A DNA stretch of 48,748 nucleotides from Patescibacteria group bacterium. Its GTDB lineage: Bacteria > Patescibacteriota > CPR2 > UBA1875 > JAMCYV01. The stretch spans positions 1 to 48,748 of the forward strand of contig JAMCYV010000022.1 in NCBI GenBank assembly GCA_023473595.1, in the 5' to 3' direction. The number at the start of each line of letters is the position of its first letter. The stretch's first letter is position 1. The position numbers were made by a program, and so were the translations under genes. The notes below the pieces were generated by a model, which was not told where the DNA came from, did no database searches, and worked only from the letters and a program-made list of their open reading frames with translations. Of this stretch, positions 31,089-39,831 are shown piece after piece.

Positions 31089-32261
31089 CTACCCTGCCCA
31101 GTAGTAATTTACAAAAGCTAATGTTGTTGTTGCAAAGAGCAAAATTGAAATAAAAATCCATATCTTTCTAGCATCTTCATTCTTCCAAGAAGCGACATAA
31201 AGGTAGATTGGGAAAAGAACCAGAAGGTATCGATTTAGGCTCATCATCGTTCCAGAGGAAAGCGCTACCAAAGCAGTCGCACCCACATAAGCCCCGTAGG
31301 ATTTATTGAATTTTTTGTAAATAAGGTAAGTCATGGCTAGAGCAAGAACGACAAAAAGAATCTGAAGGGTATATTCGATAATAGTCGCATGGGTAATAGT
31401 CATAGTGGCGGCAAAAGCCTTCTTAGTTTCCGAGAATATAAAAAAATCTCGCCCAAAACTCTTCTCAACTTTAAAAAACTTCAAGAAATCGCCATATTTT
31501 AAATAGTGGTAAGTAAAGAATCCTAAAATTCCGGCAGGAATTAAAGCTAAAGGCGCTAGTTTCTGTTTGATTAGCTGCAAGTTTAATTTTTTCTCTTCAA
31601 TTAATTTGCCGATAATGGGAATAAGTAAAAGGGGAGCAGTGATCCGAGTCAGAGCAGCCAGAAGGCCGAAAATCCCGCCCTTCAAGTAATCTTCTTTGTA
31701 TGAATAATAGATTGTTGCCATTGAAAGGAATAAAAAGAGACTTTCGGTGTAGACAGTATTAAAGAAATAAGCCGTAGGGAAAATCAGCATTAGAAAAATC
31801 GGAAGATAAGGGTCCAGTTTCGGATAAAATTCTTTAATAAATTTATAGAAATAGATAAGTCCCAAGATCAAAGAAATAGCGCTAATAAGCCAGCCAGCGA
31901 AAACAAAGTCGCCTAAAGTAAGGGAGGAAACAGCTTTCATAAGAGAAGGATAGAGCGGGAGAAAAACGACATTTGAAAGCTTGGGCAAAACATCACTTGG
32001 TCTACCAACTTCTCTTGTTAAAGAATAACCGTCCTTAGCAATATCGGTGTACCACTCTGAATCCCATTTGTAATGAATATTATTAAAACCCCAGGATTGA
32101 TTGGACTCAAAGCCGCGGATTTTCACAAAGGGATCATAATTGTCGATTGAGAGATTAAAGCGGTTTAAGGCGAAAATGGCGAAGATATTAACAATAAAAA
32201 GCCAGATTAAGCCTATTAAAATTACTTTTTTGTATTTAGAAATAGCTTCTTTTAGTTGCAT
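31089..32261 (-). CDS. PIG-V-like polytopic mannosyltransferase
   Basis: This 390-residue membrane protein has about nine or ten helices. The extracytoplasmic loop after helix 1 has HYKWDSEWYTDIAKDGY near residue 63, with the acidic WD motif of GT-C glycosyltransferases; FLPLYP and FPTAYFFNTVYTESLFLF follow, then LTRITAP. These match the PIG-V (GT76-like) family, which transfers mannose from a lipid-linked donor. Polyprenyl phosphate made by the isoprenoid genes could be the carrier. A TAAATT box ends 6 bases before the ATG, suggesting another leaderless mRNA. Confidence 0.82.
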   Translation of the reverse strand: MQLKEAISKYKKVILIGLIWLFIVNIFAIFALNRFNLSIDNYDPFVKIRGFESNQSWGFNNIHYKWDSEWYTDIAKDGYSLTREVGRPSDVLPKLSNVVFLPLYPSLMKAVSSLTLGDFVFAGWLISAISLILGLIYFYKFIKEFYPKLDPYLPIFLMLIFPTAYFFNTVYTESLFLFLSMATIYYSYKEDYLKGGIFGLLAALTRITAPLLLIPIIGKLIEEKKLNLQLIKQKLAPLALIPAGILGFFTYHYLKYGDFLKFFKVEKSFGRDFFIFSETKKAFAATMTITHATIIEYTLQILFVVLALAMTYLIYKKFNKSYGAYVGATALVALSSGTMMSLNRYLLVLFPIYLYVASWKNEDARKIWIFISILLFATTTLAFVNYYWAG

Positions 32262-32291
32262 TTTTTAAATTTAGAGCACTAAGATGATCGG

Positions 32292-33329
32292 TTACCCCTG
32301 CCTAGTTTTTAATTCGTAAAAAATTTTATTAATCTCTTCCTCTGGTAGTTTATGGTTCAATTTTCTTAAAACTTTTTTCCCTACCATATTCCCTAGTACA
32401 ATTTTTCTTTTCTGATTAACAACTTCTGGAGATATCAATTCATATGTCTCTGGGTTTTCCAACACAGCTGATGAATGCAATCCTCCTTTATGGGTAAAAA
32501 CATTTTCACCAATTATTGGTTGTCTGGCTGATACCTTTATTTTTGTATATTGTTCTATTAGTTTAGAAATTTCTGGGAGCAGTGTCAAATCGTATTTTTT
32601 GATGCCATAAAAAACATTCAGAGCAGCACAAATTGTAGAGAGTGAAGCAATACCTGCTCTTTCACCCAAACCATTGATTGTAGTATCTATACATATAACA
32701 CCAGCCTCATAAGCAGTTAATGAATTGGCAACTGCCATACCGAAATCATTATGACAATGTACGTGAAGTTCAGTTTTAATTTCTTGCTTTATTTTTTTAA
32801 TGAATTCAAAAATTCTTAAAGGTGTCATTGCCCCCACAGTGTCAATAACTGAAATTCTGTCGACGCCGATTTCTTCAGCTTTTTTGGCGAAATTAATCCA
32901 ATCATTAAAATTTGTCCGACTCCCATCTTCTAAGGAACACCTAACTTTAAGATTGTTTTCCTTTGCATAGTTCAAAGCGTCTAAAAATCTTTTTTCTGCT
33001 TGTTCTCTAGTAATATGGTACTTGTGTTCTAGACTCAAGTCATTGAGCCCCATAAATATTCCTATCCATTTGCAACCACATTCTAAAACAGCATCAATAT
33101 CCTCTTTGGTTGCTCGAGCGTGACCAATAATATTAGCATTGAGATTCAAGTTAACTATTGTTTTAACATCTTCTTTTATTTTTTGAGAAACTGCTGGATG
33201 ACCAGCTTCAATAAAATCAATACCAAATTGATCTAAAAGTTTAGCAATCTTAATTTTTTGGTTAGTATTAAAAGATACGCTTGTCGTTTGCTCACCCTCT
33301 CGCAAAGTAGTATCTAAGATTTGAATCAT
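32292..33329 (-). CDS. Homocitrate/citramalate/2-isopropylmalate synthase-family enzyme
   Basis: This 345-residue HMGL-type acyltransferase begins DTTLREGEQT (catalytic Arg and metal Asp). It has HVHCHNDFGMAVAN (metal His pair), NGLGERAG and a C-terminal GENVFTHKGGLHSSAVLENP segment closer to homocitrate or citramalate synthases than to LeuA. The long allosteric C-terminal domain of LeuA is absent. The enzyme condenses acetyl-CoA with a 2-oxo acid. No other gene of lysine, leucine or isoleucine synthesis is in the window, so the substrate is open. tRNA-Val lies just upstream on the same strand. Confidence 0.82.
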   Translation of the reverse strand: MIQILDTTLREGEQTTSVSFNTNQKIKIAKLLDQFGIDFIEAGHPAVSQKIKEDVKTIVNLNLNANIIGHARATKEDIDAVLECGCKWIGIFMGLNDLSLEHKYHITREQAEKRFLDALNYAKENNLKVRCSLEDGSRTNFNDWINFAKKAEEIGVDRISVIDTVGAMTPLRIFEFIKKIKQEIKTELHVHCHNDFGMAVANSLTAYEAGVICIDTTINGLGERAGIASLSTICAALNVFYGIKKYDLTLLPEISKLIEQYTKIKVSARQPIIGENVFTHKGGLHSSAVLENPETYELISPEVVNQKRKIVLGNMVGKKVLRKLNHKLPEEEINKIFYELKTRQG

Positions 33330-33360
33330 CTTTATGTTTTAACTTGAGGGGCTTTTTTCT

Positions 33361-33437
33361 TGGTGGGCGGTACTGGGCTCGAACCAGTGACCTCTTGCAC
33401 GTCAAGCAAACGCTCTAACCAGCTGAGCTAACCGCCC
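33361..33437 (-). tRNA. tRNA-Val (anticodon GAC)
   Basis: A 77-base tRNA with acceptor GGGCGGT/ACCGCCC and encoded CCA. The anticodon stem TTTGC/GCAAG holds loop TTGACGT, so the anticodon is GAC. The T loop is TTCGAGC. Confidence 0.95.
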
Positions 33438-33487
33438 TAGACTAATAATAAATATTATACTCGAAATTAGCTTTTTTTCAATAAAAA

Positions 33488-33516
33488 TTGCCCTCCTGAA
33501 GCAATTTTGCTACGAT
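33488..33516 (+). promoter_or_regulatory. Promoter for a leaderless GTG-start gene
   Basis: TTGCCC (33488-33493), a 17-base spacer and TGC-TACGAT (33511-33516). The box ends exactly 6 bases before the GTG at 33523. Confidence 0.6.
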
Positions 33517-33522
33517 AAAGGG

Positions 33523-34467
33523 GTGAAAACTACTAAGACAAAAAGTATAGAAGAGAATCTCTTCGAAAAGCCCAAGGAAAAAAGCAATATAGAAAGGGCT
33601 GAAGAGTATTTAAAGGAAAATATTCGGCTTTACCAACTGGATACTTTAAGATGGGCTCTTCTAGATCAAGGCTATTCAAAAAAAGATATTGACGAAGCAG
33701 TCAAAAGGTTGAATCTTCCGGCTCAAGCTTTTGGTAAAAGCGAGCTTGATATCGGATTTTTACTCTCAAATTCTTGGAATTTTTTCTCAAATAACTTTGC
33801 CAAGCTTTTTCTTCTTTATGGTATTTCTATTGTTCCTGGATTAATCCTCGAAAACATAAATTATGCCGATTTTCGTTACTTAGAAACGATTCAAACCGAA
33901 GGGTATTCCATACATCCTGAAGAGATTTTTTCAGCATTCAAATTTCTTTTACTTCCGTATAATATAATCCTTATAATACTTTCAATTTTTGCTGCTATTT
34001 TAGCAATCACTTCGCTTTATAAAGCGATAATAGATACGGACCAGGGTCAAAGTTTACAAATCGGAAGAACTTATAAAGAATCTTTTAAATTTATTCTTCC
34101 CCTTATCTTGATTCAAATTTTAGTCGGACTTAGCATTATAGGAGGTATCTTTCTTCTAATTGTCCCGGCGCTTATTTTCGGAATTTGGTATTCGTTTGCG
34201 CCATTTATCCTTTTTTCGGAAAATTTAAGGGGCAGAGCGGCCTTAAGAAGAAGCCATGACTTGGTCCGCGGCCGATGGTGGGGCGTTTTCGGAAGAATTA
34301 TTCTAGCAAGCCTTTTGGTCGGGGCGATCAGTCTGCCTTTTTCAGCGCTTGCTTTAATCCCTCGAGTCGGGAATATTTTAAATAGTCTGCTCCAAGTAGC
34401 GACTACTATCTTTATAACTACTTATTCTTATTTCTTATACAAAGGATTGAAATCAACCAAACAATAA
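33523..34467 (+). CDS. Polytopic membrane protein with N-terminal UBA-like helix bundle
   Basis: This 314-residue protein starts with a cytoplasmic region of about 75 residues that contains RWALLDQGYSKKDIDEAVKR, a helical motif like those placed before many CPR membrane proteins. Five or six helices follow. The segment RGRAALRRSHDLVRGRWWGV near residue 240 is typical of the glycerophosphodiester phosphodiesterase membrane-domain group. No catalytic domain is attached, so function is unknown. The GTG start is chosen from the promoter geometry, since there is no Shine-Dalgarno site. It converges on lon. Confidence 0.7.
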   Translation: MKTTKTKSIEENLFEKPKEKSNIERAEEYLKENIRLYQLDTLRWALLDQGYSKKDIDEAVKRLNLPAQAFGKSELDIGFLLSNSWNFFSNNFAKLFLLYGISIVPGLILENINYADFRYLETIQTEGYSIHPEEIFSAFKFLLLPYNIILIILSIFAAILAITSLYKAIIDTDQGQSLQIGRTYKESFKFILPLILIQILVGLSIIGGIFLLIVPALIFGIWYSFAPFILFSENLRGRAALRRSHDLVRGRWWGVFGRIILASLLVGAISLPFSALALIPRVGNILNSLLQVATTIFITTYSYFLYKGLKSTKQ

Positions 34468-34486
34468 TTTTTTAAGATTATTATCT

Positions 34487-36829
34487 TTATTTCTTATCAG
34501 CAAGGGCTTCCTTTAAGACCTCGTCCATACTGCTAACAAAGACAAATTTTAGGGATTTCTTTGTCTGCTCCGGGACTTCTATCATATCTTTCTTATTATT
34601 TTTCGGGAGGATGACAGTTTCTACTCCAGCAGCTTGAGCTGCTAAGACTTTTTCTTTAACGCCGCCGACTTCTAGGACACGGCCTCTTAAAGTAATCTCA
34701 CCAGTCATTCCAACACCTCTCTTAATTGGTCTTTTGATTAAAGATGAAATGATCGAAGTAGCGATGGCAATTCCAGCCGATGGCCCATCTTTTGGGATTG
34801 CTCCTTCGGGGACATGGACATGGATGTCTGTTTGCTTGTAAAATTCCGGATTAATGCCCAATTTTTCTGCTTTTGATCGGGCATAGCTTAAGGCTGCTTG
34901 GGCTGATTCCTTCATAATCTCTCCCAGTTTTCCGGTCAAAATCAAATTCCCTTTTCCTTTCATCGGCGTAGCTTCTATGAAAAGGACTTGGCCGCCGGCG
35001 ACAGTCCAGGCGAGGCCAGTAGCAACACCAACCTCATCTTTCTCTTCAGCAACAGGCAGAGCAAATTTTGCCGGACCTAGATATTCGCTTAAATTTTTTA
35101 CAGTAATATCTACTGTTTCTTTTCTGCCGTTTTCGCTGATTTCTTTTGCTACTTTCCGAAAAATTGTAGCGATTTCTCTTTCTAAGTTTCTTACTCCTGC
35201 CTCACGGGTATATTTACTGATAATGTTGCTTAAGGCCTCTTTTTCAATTTTTACTTCCTTTTCGGAAAGGCCATGGCTTTTTAAAAGTTTTGGAACTAGA
35301 AATTTCTGGGCAATCTGAATTTTTTCGTCTTCTATATAGCCCGGAAATCTTATAATCTCCATTCTGTCTAAAAGGGTAGGGGGAATAGTCTCCAAAATAT
35401 TAGCGGTGGTGATAAAAAGAACATCTGAAAGATCGAAAGGAATCTCCACATAATTGTCAGAGAAGGCGTTGTTTTGCTCTGGATCTAGGATTTCCAAAAG
35501 AGCGGCTGAAGGATCTCCCCTAAAATCCACTCCGACTTTATCTATTTCATCGAGCATGAAAACCGGATTTCTGGTTCCGGCATTCTTTACTCCTTGGATG
35601 ATTCTACCTGGTAAAGCGCCGACATAAGTTCGCCTATGTCCCCGGATTTCGGCTTCATCTCTGATCCCTCCTAGAGACATTCGAACAAATTTTCGATTCA
35701 TTGCCTTGGCAATGGACTTGCCGACTGAAGTTTTTCCTGTCCCCGGAGGACCGACAAAGCAAAGTATCGATCCCCTGATTCTGCCGACTAGCTTAAGGAC
35801 AGCCAAGTATTCCAAAATCCTTTCTTTAACTTTTTCTAGGCCGTAGTGATCTTGATCAAGGATTTTTTTAGCTTCTTTAAGGTTAATTTGATCTTTGGAT
35901 TCCTTGGACCAGGGAAGAGAGACTAAAAGATCGAGATAGCTTCGGATCCAGCTGATTTCCGGTGAGAAAGGCGGCGTTCTTTTAAGTTTATCAAGCTCGC
36001 TCTCTGCGGCTTTTCTGGCATAATCGGGCATCTTTGCTTCTTCAATCTTTCTTCTTAAATTCCTTGTTTCTTCATCCTCTTCAATCCCCAGTTCTTTTTG
36101 GATTGTTTTCATCTCTTCCCTCAAGTAAACTTCTTTTTGCATCTTTTCCAATTCTTTAGCTGTCTTAGTTTGTATTTTTCGAGCTTCTTCAAGGACAGCC
36201 CGCTCTTTGACTAGATATTTATTTAGTTTGATAAGTCTCTCTTTGAAATCAAAAGTTTCTAAAAGGTCTTGCTTTTCCTTAGTCCCAATTTCTGTTGTGA
36301 AGGAAATAATATCGGTCGTTATCACTGGGTCGGAAAGGTCTAAGATGGCGACTAAGACTTCGACTGGGACCGTCTTTCCTAAAGAAACCGACTGCTTGAA
36401 TCCTTCGACTACCGAGTGGAAAAGAGCTTGGATTTCCGGAGTAATCGACGGGTATTCCTTAAATTCTTCGACTAAAGCCTTAAGATAGGGCTTTTTTTGA
36501 GTAAAATCTAAGACCCTAGCTCTCGATTTTCCCTCAATAACAAGCTGAAGTGTCTGGTCCGGCAGTTCTCTCGATTTTGACATCTGGATAACTGTCCCGA
36601 TTTTATAGAGGTCTTCCGTTGTTGGGACTTCAACTTCTTTATTTTTTTGGGTTAGGATTATCGCTTGCTTGTTTTTACTTAAAGCTTCTAAGACTGCATC
36701 TCTAGAAATCCCTTTCTGGACAAAAAGAGAAGTTGTAACATGAGGAAAAAGAACAACATCCTTTATAGTAATAACCGGCAGTTCCTTCTCATTTCTAACT
36801 TTTGTTAGCCTCTCAAAAAATCTTTCCAT
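34487..36829 (-). CDS. lon: ATP-dependent protease Lon
   Basis: This 780-residue protease has an N-terminal substrate-binding domain (about 1-200), a coiled-coil linker, an AAA+ domain with Walker A GPPGTGKTS (about 365) and a Walker B with MLDEIDK, and a C-terminal S16 domain. The catalytic dyad is S684 (KDGPSAG) and K727 (GGVKEK), 43 residues apart as in E. coli Lon. Length is standard. It degrades misfolded and regulatory proteins in the cytoplasm. It is transcribed away from the unknown gene at 36911, sharing an 81-base intergenic region. Confidence 0.96.
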   Translation of the reverse strand: MERFFERLTKVRNEKELPVITIKDVVLFPHVTTSLFVQKGISRDAVLEALSKNKQAIILTQKNKEVEVPTTEDLYKIGTVIQMSKSRELPDQTLQLVIEGKSRARVLDFTQKKPYLKALVEEFKEYPSITPEIQALFHSVVEGFKQSVSLGKTVPVEVLVAILDLSDPVITTDIISFTTEIGTKEKQDLLETFDFKERLIKLNKYLVKERAVLEEARKIQTKTAKELEKMQKEVYLREEMKTIQKELGIEEDEETRNLRRKIEEAKMPDYARKAAESELDKLKRTPPFSPEISWIRSYLDLLVSLPWSKESKDQINLKEAKKILDQDHYGLEKVKERILEYLAVLKLVGRIRGSILCFVGPPGTGKTSVGKSIAKAMNRKFVRMSLGGIRDEAEIRGHRRTYVGALPGRIIQGVKNAGTRNPVFMLDEIDKVGVDFRGDPSAALLEILDPEQNNAFSDNYVEIPFDLSDVLFITTANILETIPPTLLDRMEIIRFPGYIEDEKIQIAQKFLVPKLLKSHGLSEKEVKIEKEALSNIISKYTREAGVRNLEREIATIFRKVAKEISENGRKETVDITVKNLSEYLGPAKFALPVAEEKDEVGVATGLAWTVAGGQVLFIEATPMKGKGNLILTGKLGEIMKESAQAALSYARSKAEKLGINPEFYKQTDIHVHVPEGAIPKDGPSAGIAIATSIISSLIKRPIKRGVGMTGEITLRGRVLEVGGVKEKVLAAQAAGVETVILPKNNKKDMIEVPEQTKKSLKFVFVSSMDEVLKEALADKK

Positions 36830-36886
36830 TATTTAAAAATAATAAAAACAAAGGTTTTCTTCATTGGCGAAAATGGTAAAAAAAGC

Positions 36887-36892
36887 TATAAT
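36887..36892 (+). promoter_or_regulatory. -10 box upstream of the 36911 gene
   Basis: TATAAT lies 18 bases before the ATG at 36911, which leaves a leader of about 12 bases and no Shine-Dalgarno site. Confidence 0.5.
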
Positions 36893-36910
36893 GTTTTTGC
36901 TAAAAGAAAA

Positions 36911-37951
36911 ATGAATAAATACCAAGAATTTATTAAAGAAACTTTAAGTTGTTTTCCTAGTTATGATCTTTCTAAAGATGATAAAAAAGCCATTGAAAGA
37001 GAAGGGCTTTCCGTTTGGATAACAAATAAGCTTGTAAGAAGCCAGTTTCGAAGAGCTACTTTAAAGGAAAACACAAAAGCTTTTATTTTGGGCCAGGTAG
37101 AAAAAAGCGTAAAGGAAAATAAGCCCATTTACATTATTGCCTGTTTTGGCGGGTATAAGCATTTTTGGAACTCTTATCACCCGGAAGTGGAATGGGCGGA
37201 ACTTTTTAATTTCCGGTCAATGTCAGAATACCTAGCACCGATAGCAGCTGCTTATGAGCCTGGTGTTATTTTAGAGTACGAATCAGAAGACGTTATTATC
37301 TCTCCAATGGACAATTATCCCGAAGAAGCGATGGAAGATTATGCAAAAAGTTACCGTAAACTTATCGATATTTATGCCAAATGCTTGCCAAAGAACTTTA
37401 TATTAAGGCTTATAAGGGCAACAGAACAATATGACAAAGAGAAGCTTTTTAAAAGGATAGATGATCTTTTGCCAGCGAAAAAGAAAAAATGGGAGAAGCT
37501 TTCTAAAAAAGAGATCGAAGAAAGAACGCATAGGACCGATAAAAACATTATGTGGAAGGGTAAAGAAGACTGGACAAAGTTAAACCTCAAGGAAAAAGAA
37601 GAAAAAATCTTAGAGAGCAAGGTCTTGAATGATACTTTTTACGATGCTGATTTTGAGTTAAGGCCTGATTATTTTGAGGGAGAAAATCATATCCCGATGG
37701 TCTTTACTTTTGGCTTGGGTTATGAAAATGTTGGCGATTGGCTGATTTTAGCCTCTGCCAGTTCTTCTTTTGTAGATTTTTGGGCTGGGAGAGGTATCTT
37801 GGAAGATAGAGGGGAAAAGATCATTCCCAGGATCGTTTCCCAGGGACAATATAATAACATTAAAAACTCTTTAAAGGTTGAAAAAATCGGTATTTTACCG
37901 CTTAGAAACTTTGAGACAATAGAAGTTTATAAAGGAACTCTTAAATTTTAA
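36911..37951 (+). CDS. Unknown 346-residue soluble protein
   Basis: I do not recognise a family. The best-ordered block is at residues 72-120: IYIIACFGGYKHFW, then WAELFNFRSMSEYLAPIA and YEPGVILEY. Its layout loosely recalls Rossmann-type isocyanide synthases of the DIT1/PvcA group, but the expected signatures are not clear enough to assign that. A charged helical middle (residues 180-235) is followed by a second folded part with FTFGLGYENVGDWL. The gene stands alone, with its own promoter and a strong terminator at 37954, divergent from lon. Confidence 0.7.
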   Translation: MNKYQEFIKETLSCFPSYDLSKDDKKAIEREGLSVWITNKLVRSQFRRATLKENTKAFILGQVEKSVKENKPIYIIACFGGYKHFWNSYHPEVEWAELFNFRSMSEYLAPIAAAYEPGVILEYESEDVIISPMDNYPEEAMEDYAKSYRKLIDIYAKCLPKNFILRLIRATEQYDKEKLFKRIDDLLPAKKKKWEKLSKKEIEERTHRTDKNIMWKGKEDWTKLNLKEKEEKILESKVLNDTFYDADFELRPDYFEGENHIPMVFTFGLGYENVGDWLILASASSSFVDFWAGRGILEDRGEKIIPRIVSQGQYNNIKNSLKVEKIGILPLRNFETIEVYKGTLKF

Positions 37952-37953
37952 CC

Positions 37954-37983
37954 ACTAGAAAAGCCCCGAGGGGCTTTTCTAGT
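37954..37983. terminator. Bidirectional terminator
   Basis: A perfect 14-bp stem ACTAGAAAAGCCCC / GGGGCTTTTCTAGT with a GA turn. It separates the convergent genes ending at 37951 and 38002. Confidence 0.92.
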
Positions 37984-38001
37984 AAGACTAGAACCCTGGG
38001 G

Positions 38002-38511
38002 CTAATGAACAGGTATTGGGTCTCTCACTTTCTTTTTCGGGTAAAAACGCGGTTGCTTTTCCCGTGTAAACGGAGGCGGAGATGGCAACTTACTCGGATC
38101 CTTGGAAAGCCTATAATATAAGTTAACCGCTATTTCCCGCGCCTCCATTGCCTTAGTATAAGCCTCTAAGGCTCTTTTATAGGATTCTCCCATAAAGATA
38201 TTTTTCCCGAGGACGATTGTCAGATCTTCGTCTAGTTCGTAGATTAGCTTTCTAGCGGCAATGCGGCTAGCGTCTTCCCGAGGGTTAATCTTCGAAAATT
38301 TTGGGACGATTGGCAGGGCTTTATTCCTCTTTTGTTTGGCTAGGATTTTTAAGATTAGAACTTGAGCCCTGTATTCCCTTAGATATTGGACGAAAGCGAA
38401 GCCAGGTTCCAAGTAAGTAATAATAGGATTCTTCTTGAAACGGCCTATTATATGCTTAATCATTTTTATGGTTTCCCAGGTAGTCGCCTTCTTCTTAGAA
38501 AACGGAGGCAT
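38002..38511 (-). CDS. Unknown basic protein
   Basis: This 169-residue protein is rich in Lys and Arg at both ends, with a helical middle (EDASRIAARKLIYELDEDL and SYKRALEAYTKAMEAREIAVNLYYRL, like a single TPR-type helix pair). The Pro-rich basic tail (PSPPPFTREKQPRFYPKKK) may bind nucleic acid or membrane. No known family is seen. The AAAGGA site upstream supports the start. It is monocistronic and ends at the 37954 terminator. Confidence 0.65.
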   Translation of the reverse strand: MPPFSKKKATTWETIKMIKHIIGRFKKNPIITYLEPGFAFVQYLREYRAQVLILKILAKQKRNKALPIVPKFSKINPREDASRIAARKLIYELDEDLTIVLGKNIFMGESYKRALEAYTKAMEAREIAVNLYYRLSKDPSKLPSPPPFTREKQPRFYPKKKVRDPIPVH

Positions 38512-38652
38512 CCGAATTCCTTTCGACGAGGTTTACATTCATATTTTGCCCGAAAAAGGCATACAGTTGTAAAACAGCTGGATAACGATAAGAATTAAGG
38601 CAATTTTAGTAGAAAAAGAGTTATTTGTAAAGATTTAGCTTAAAAACAAAGA

Positions 38653-38675
38653 AAGGCCCGGCAAAGCCGGGCCTT
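38653..38675 (-). terminator. Intrinsic terminator of the lipoprotein gene
   Basis: A perfect 10-bp stem AAGGCCCGGC / GCCGGGCCTT with an AAA (TTT) loop, followed on the minus strand by a T-rich run. Confidence 0.88.
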
Positions 38676-38686
38676 CCCCTGGTTCT

Positions 38687-39112
38687 TTAGTCCTTCGGCG
38701 GGACCTGTTGCAGCGGGATTGTCGTTTGAGTTTGCTGCTGGGTCGGCGCGGCTGAAACTGGCGGTTGCTGAGTCGTCGGAGCAGTTGGAACTGATGTTTT
38801 AGCAGCCGGCACTTGAACCAAGCCTTCCACTTCCACCTGGGTAATAATCCGGTCTTTATTATAGTGAATGACATGCTGTTTTCCGGGGTAAAAGATGAAG
38901 TTGGCTATCCCATTGAAGGCAACATAACCCTGCTGACCGTTCTCATCCTTGATATAAATCAAGGTTGCTGGATTTTCGCCTGTCTGCCAAACTGGCTTTT
39001 CAAGTACTGTCCCCTTTACTGTTAAATCACTTTTGCTATTAGGGGTACAGCCTGTGACCAGTAAAAGCATTATTGTCATCGCCGATAGATAGAGCAGAAC
39101 CTTTTTAGGCAT
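38687..39112 (-). CDS. Secreted lipoprotein with Pro/Gln/Thr-rich tail
   Basis: This 141-residue protein has a type II signal peptide: Lys-Lys, a hydrophobic core and the lipobox LVTGC with C22 as the lipidated residue. A small beta-rich domain (about residues 28-95, KGTVLEKPVWQTGENPA) is followed by a disordered tail of Pro, Gln, Thr and Ala. A GGGGGTG site precedes the ATG. The domain resembles small OB-like periplasmic modules, but no family was recognised. It stands alone with its own terminator. Confidence 0.8.
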   Translation of the reverse strand: MPKKVLLYLSAMTIMLLLVTGCTPNSKSDLTVKGTVLEKPVWQTGENPATLIYIKDENGQQGYVAFNGIANFIFYPGKQHVIHYNKDRIITQVEVEGLVQVPAAKTSVPTAPTTQQPPVSAAPTQQQTQTTIPLQQVPPKD

Positions 39113-39387
39113 TTCAACACCCCCTTTAGTCTTGCCACTAAAAACCGTTCTGCAAGCTTAAGACCAGGGTAAGCTTACTTAAGATATTAATTTAGTTATG
39201 TTTAAAATTCCTGGTCAAGTTTCCTAAAAAACTTATTTTTAAGCATAGTTTTTTTAGAAAACTTGTTAAATTTTAGTTAAAGGGTTACTAAAGACTCTTA
39301 AAGAAGCGGCTAATTTTTGAATTATTTGACATATAAAAAGAGGCCTTTAGAGCTTAAAATCAAGGGTACTAAAAGAAAGGAGGTCAG

Positions 39388-39576
39388 ATGCAGTTTTATA
39401 ACGTTCGAAAAAGAAAGAGGGTTGAAGTGTCTGATGAAAAAATAAAAAAAACTGTTTATGAAAGCCGGAAGGGACAAAAAAGGTATGCTGCTAGGGCAGT
39501 AGATGATGACGGGACTATGCTTACAAAGTTTATCAGCAAGGAGATGTTCGATGGTCTAGATGTTCCTATGGAGTAA
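39388..39576 (+). CDS. Small basic protein, possibly conserved in CPR
   Basis: This 62-residue protein has a basic start (QFYNVRKRKRVEV) and a folded-looking end (KRYAARAVDDDGTMLTKFISKEMFDGL). Its AAAGGAGG site is excellent, which indicates high expression. TTGACA (39326-39331) and TAAAAT (39355-39360) occur upstream but 23 bases apart, so the promoter is not secure. Short proteins of this composition seem familiar from CPR genomes; I recall no function. The 275-base gap before it and the 255-base gap after it hold no other gene. Confidence 0.7.
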   Translation: MQFYNVRKRKRVEVSDEKIKKTVYESRKGQKRYAARAVDDDGTMLTKFISKEMFDGLDVPME

Positions 39577-39774
39577 AAGCTCTATTTTTTTAAAGCCTAG
39601 ATTGAAAGTATTCTGAACTAGTGAAAATTTATATAAATAAAATATCCAAGCTCGTATTTTAATTTATTCTTTTTCTCTACTTTACAGCTGTCAAGAATGT
39701 TCTTTTTCCAAGGAGTCATAATTTAGCAGTTTTTATAAAAGTTCTCAAAAGATCTTTTATTATCTGTCCCATAT

Positions 39775-39780
39775 TATAAT
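39775..39780 (+). promoter_or_regulatory. -10 box and palindrome before the site-2 protease gene
   Basis: A perfect TATAAT. Its -35 region (about 39752-39757) lies inside a 12-base palindrome AAAAGATCTTTT (39747-39758), a possible operator. Confidence 0.5.
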
Positions 39781-39831
39781 GACTTCTTTTTAGGGTCTCG
39801 GTAAGGTGGACTAAAGATAAAGGAGGAAATT

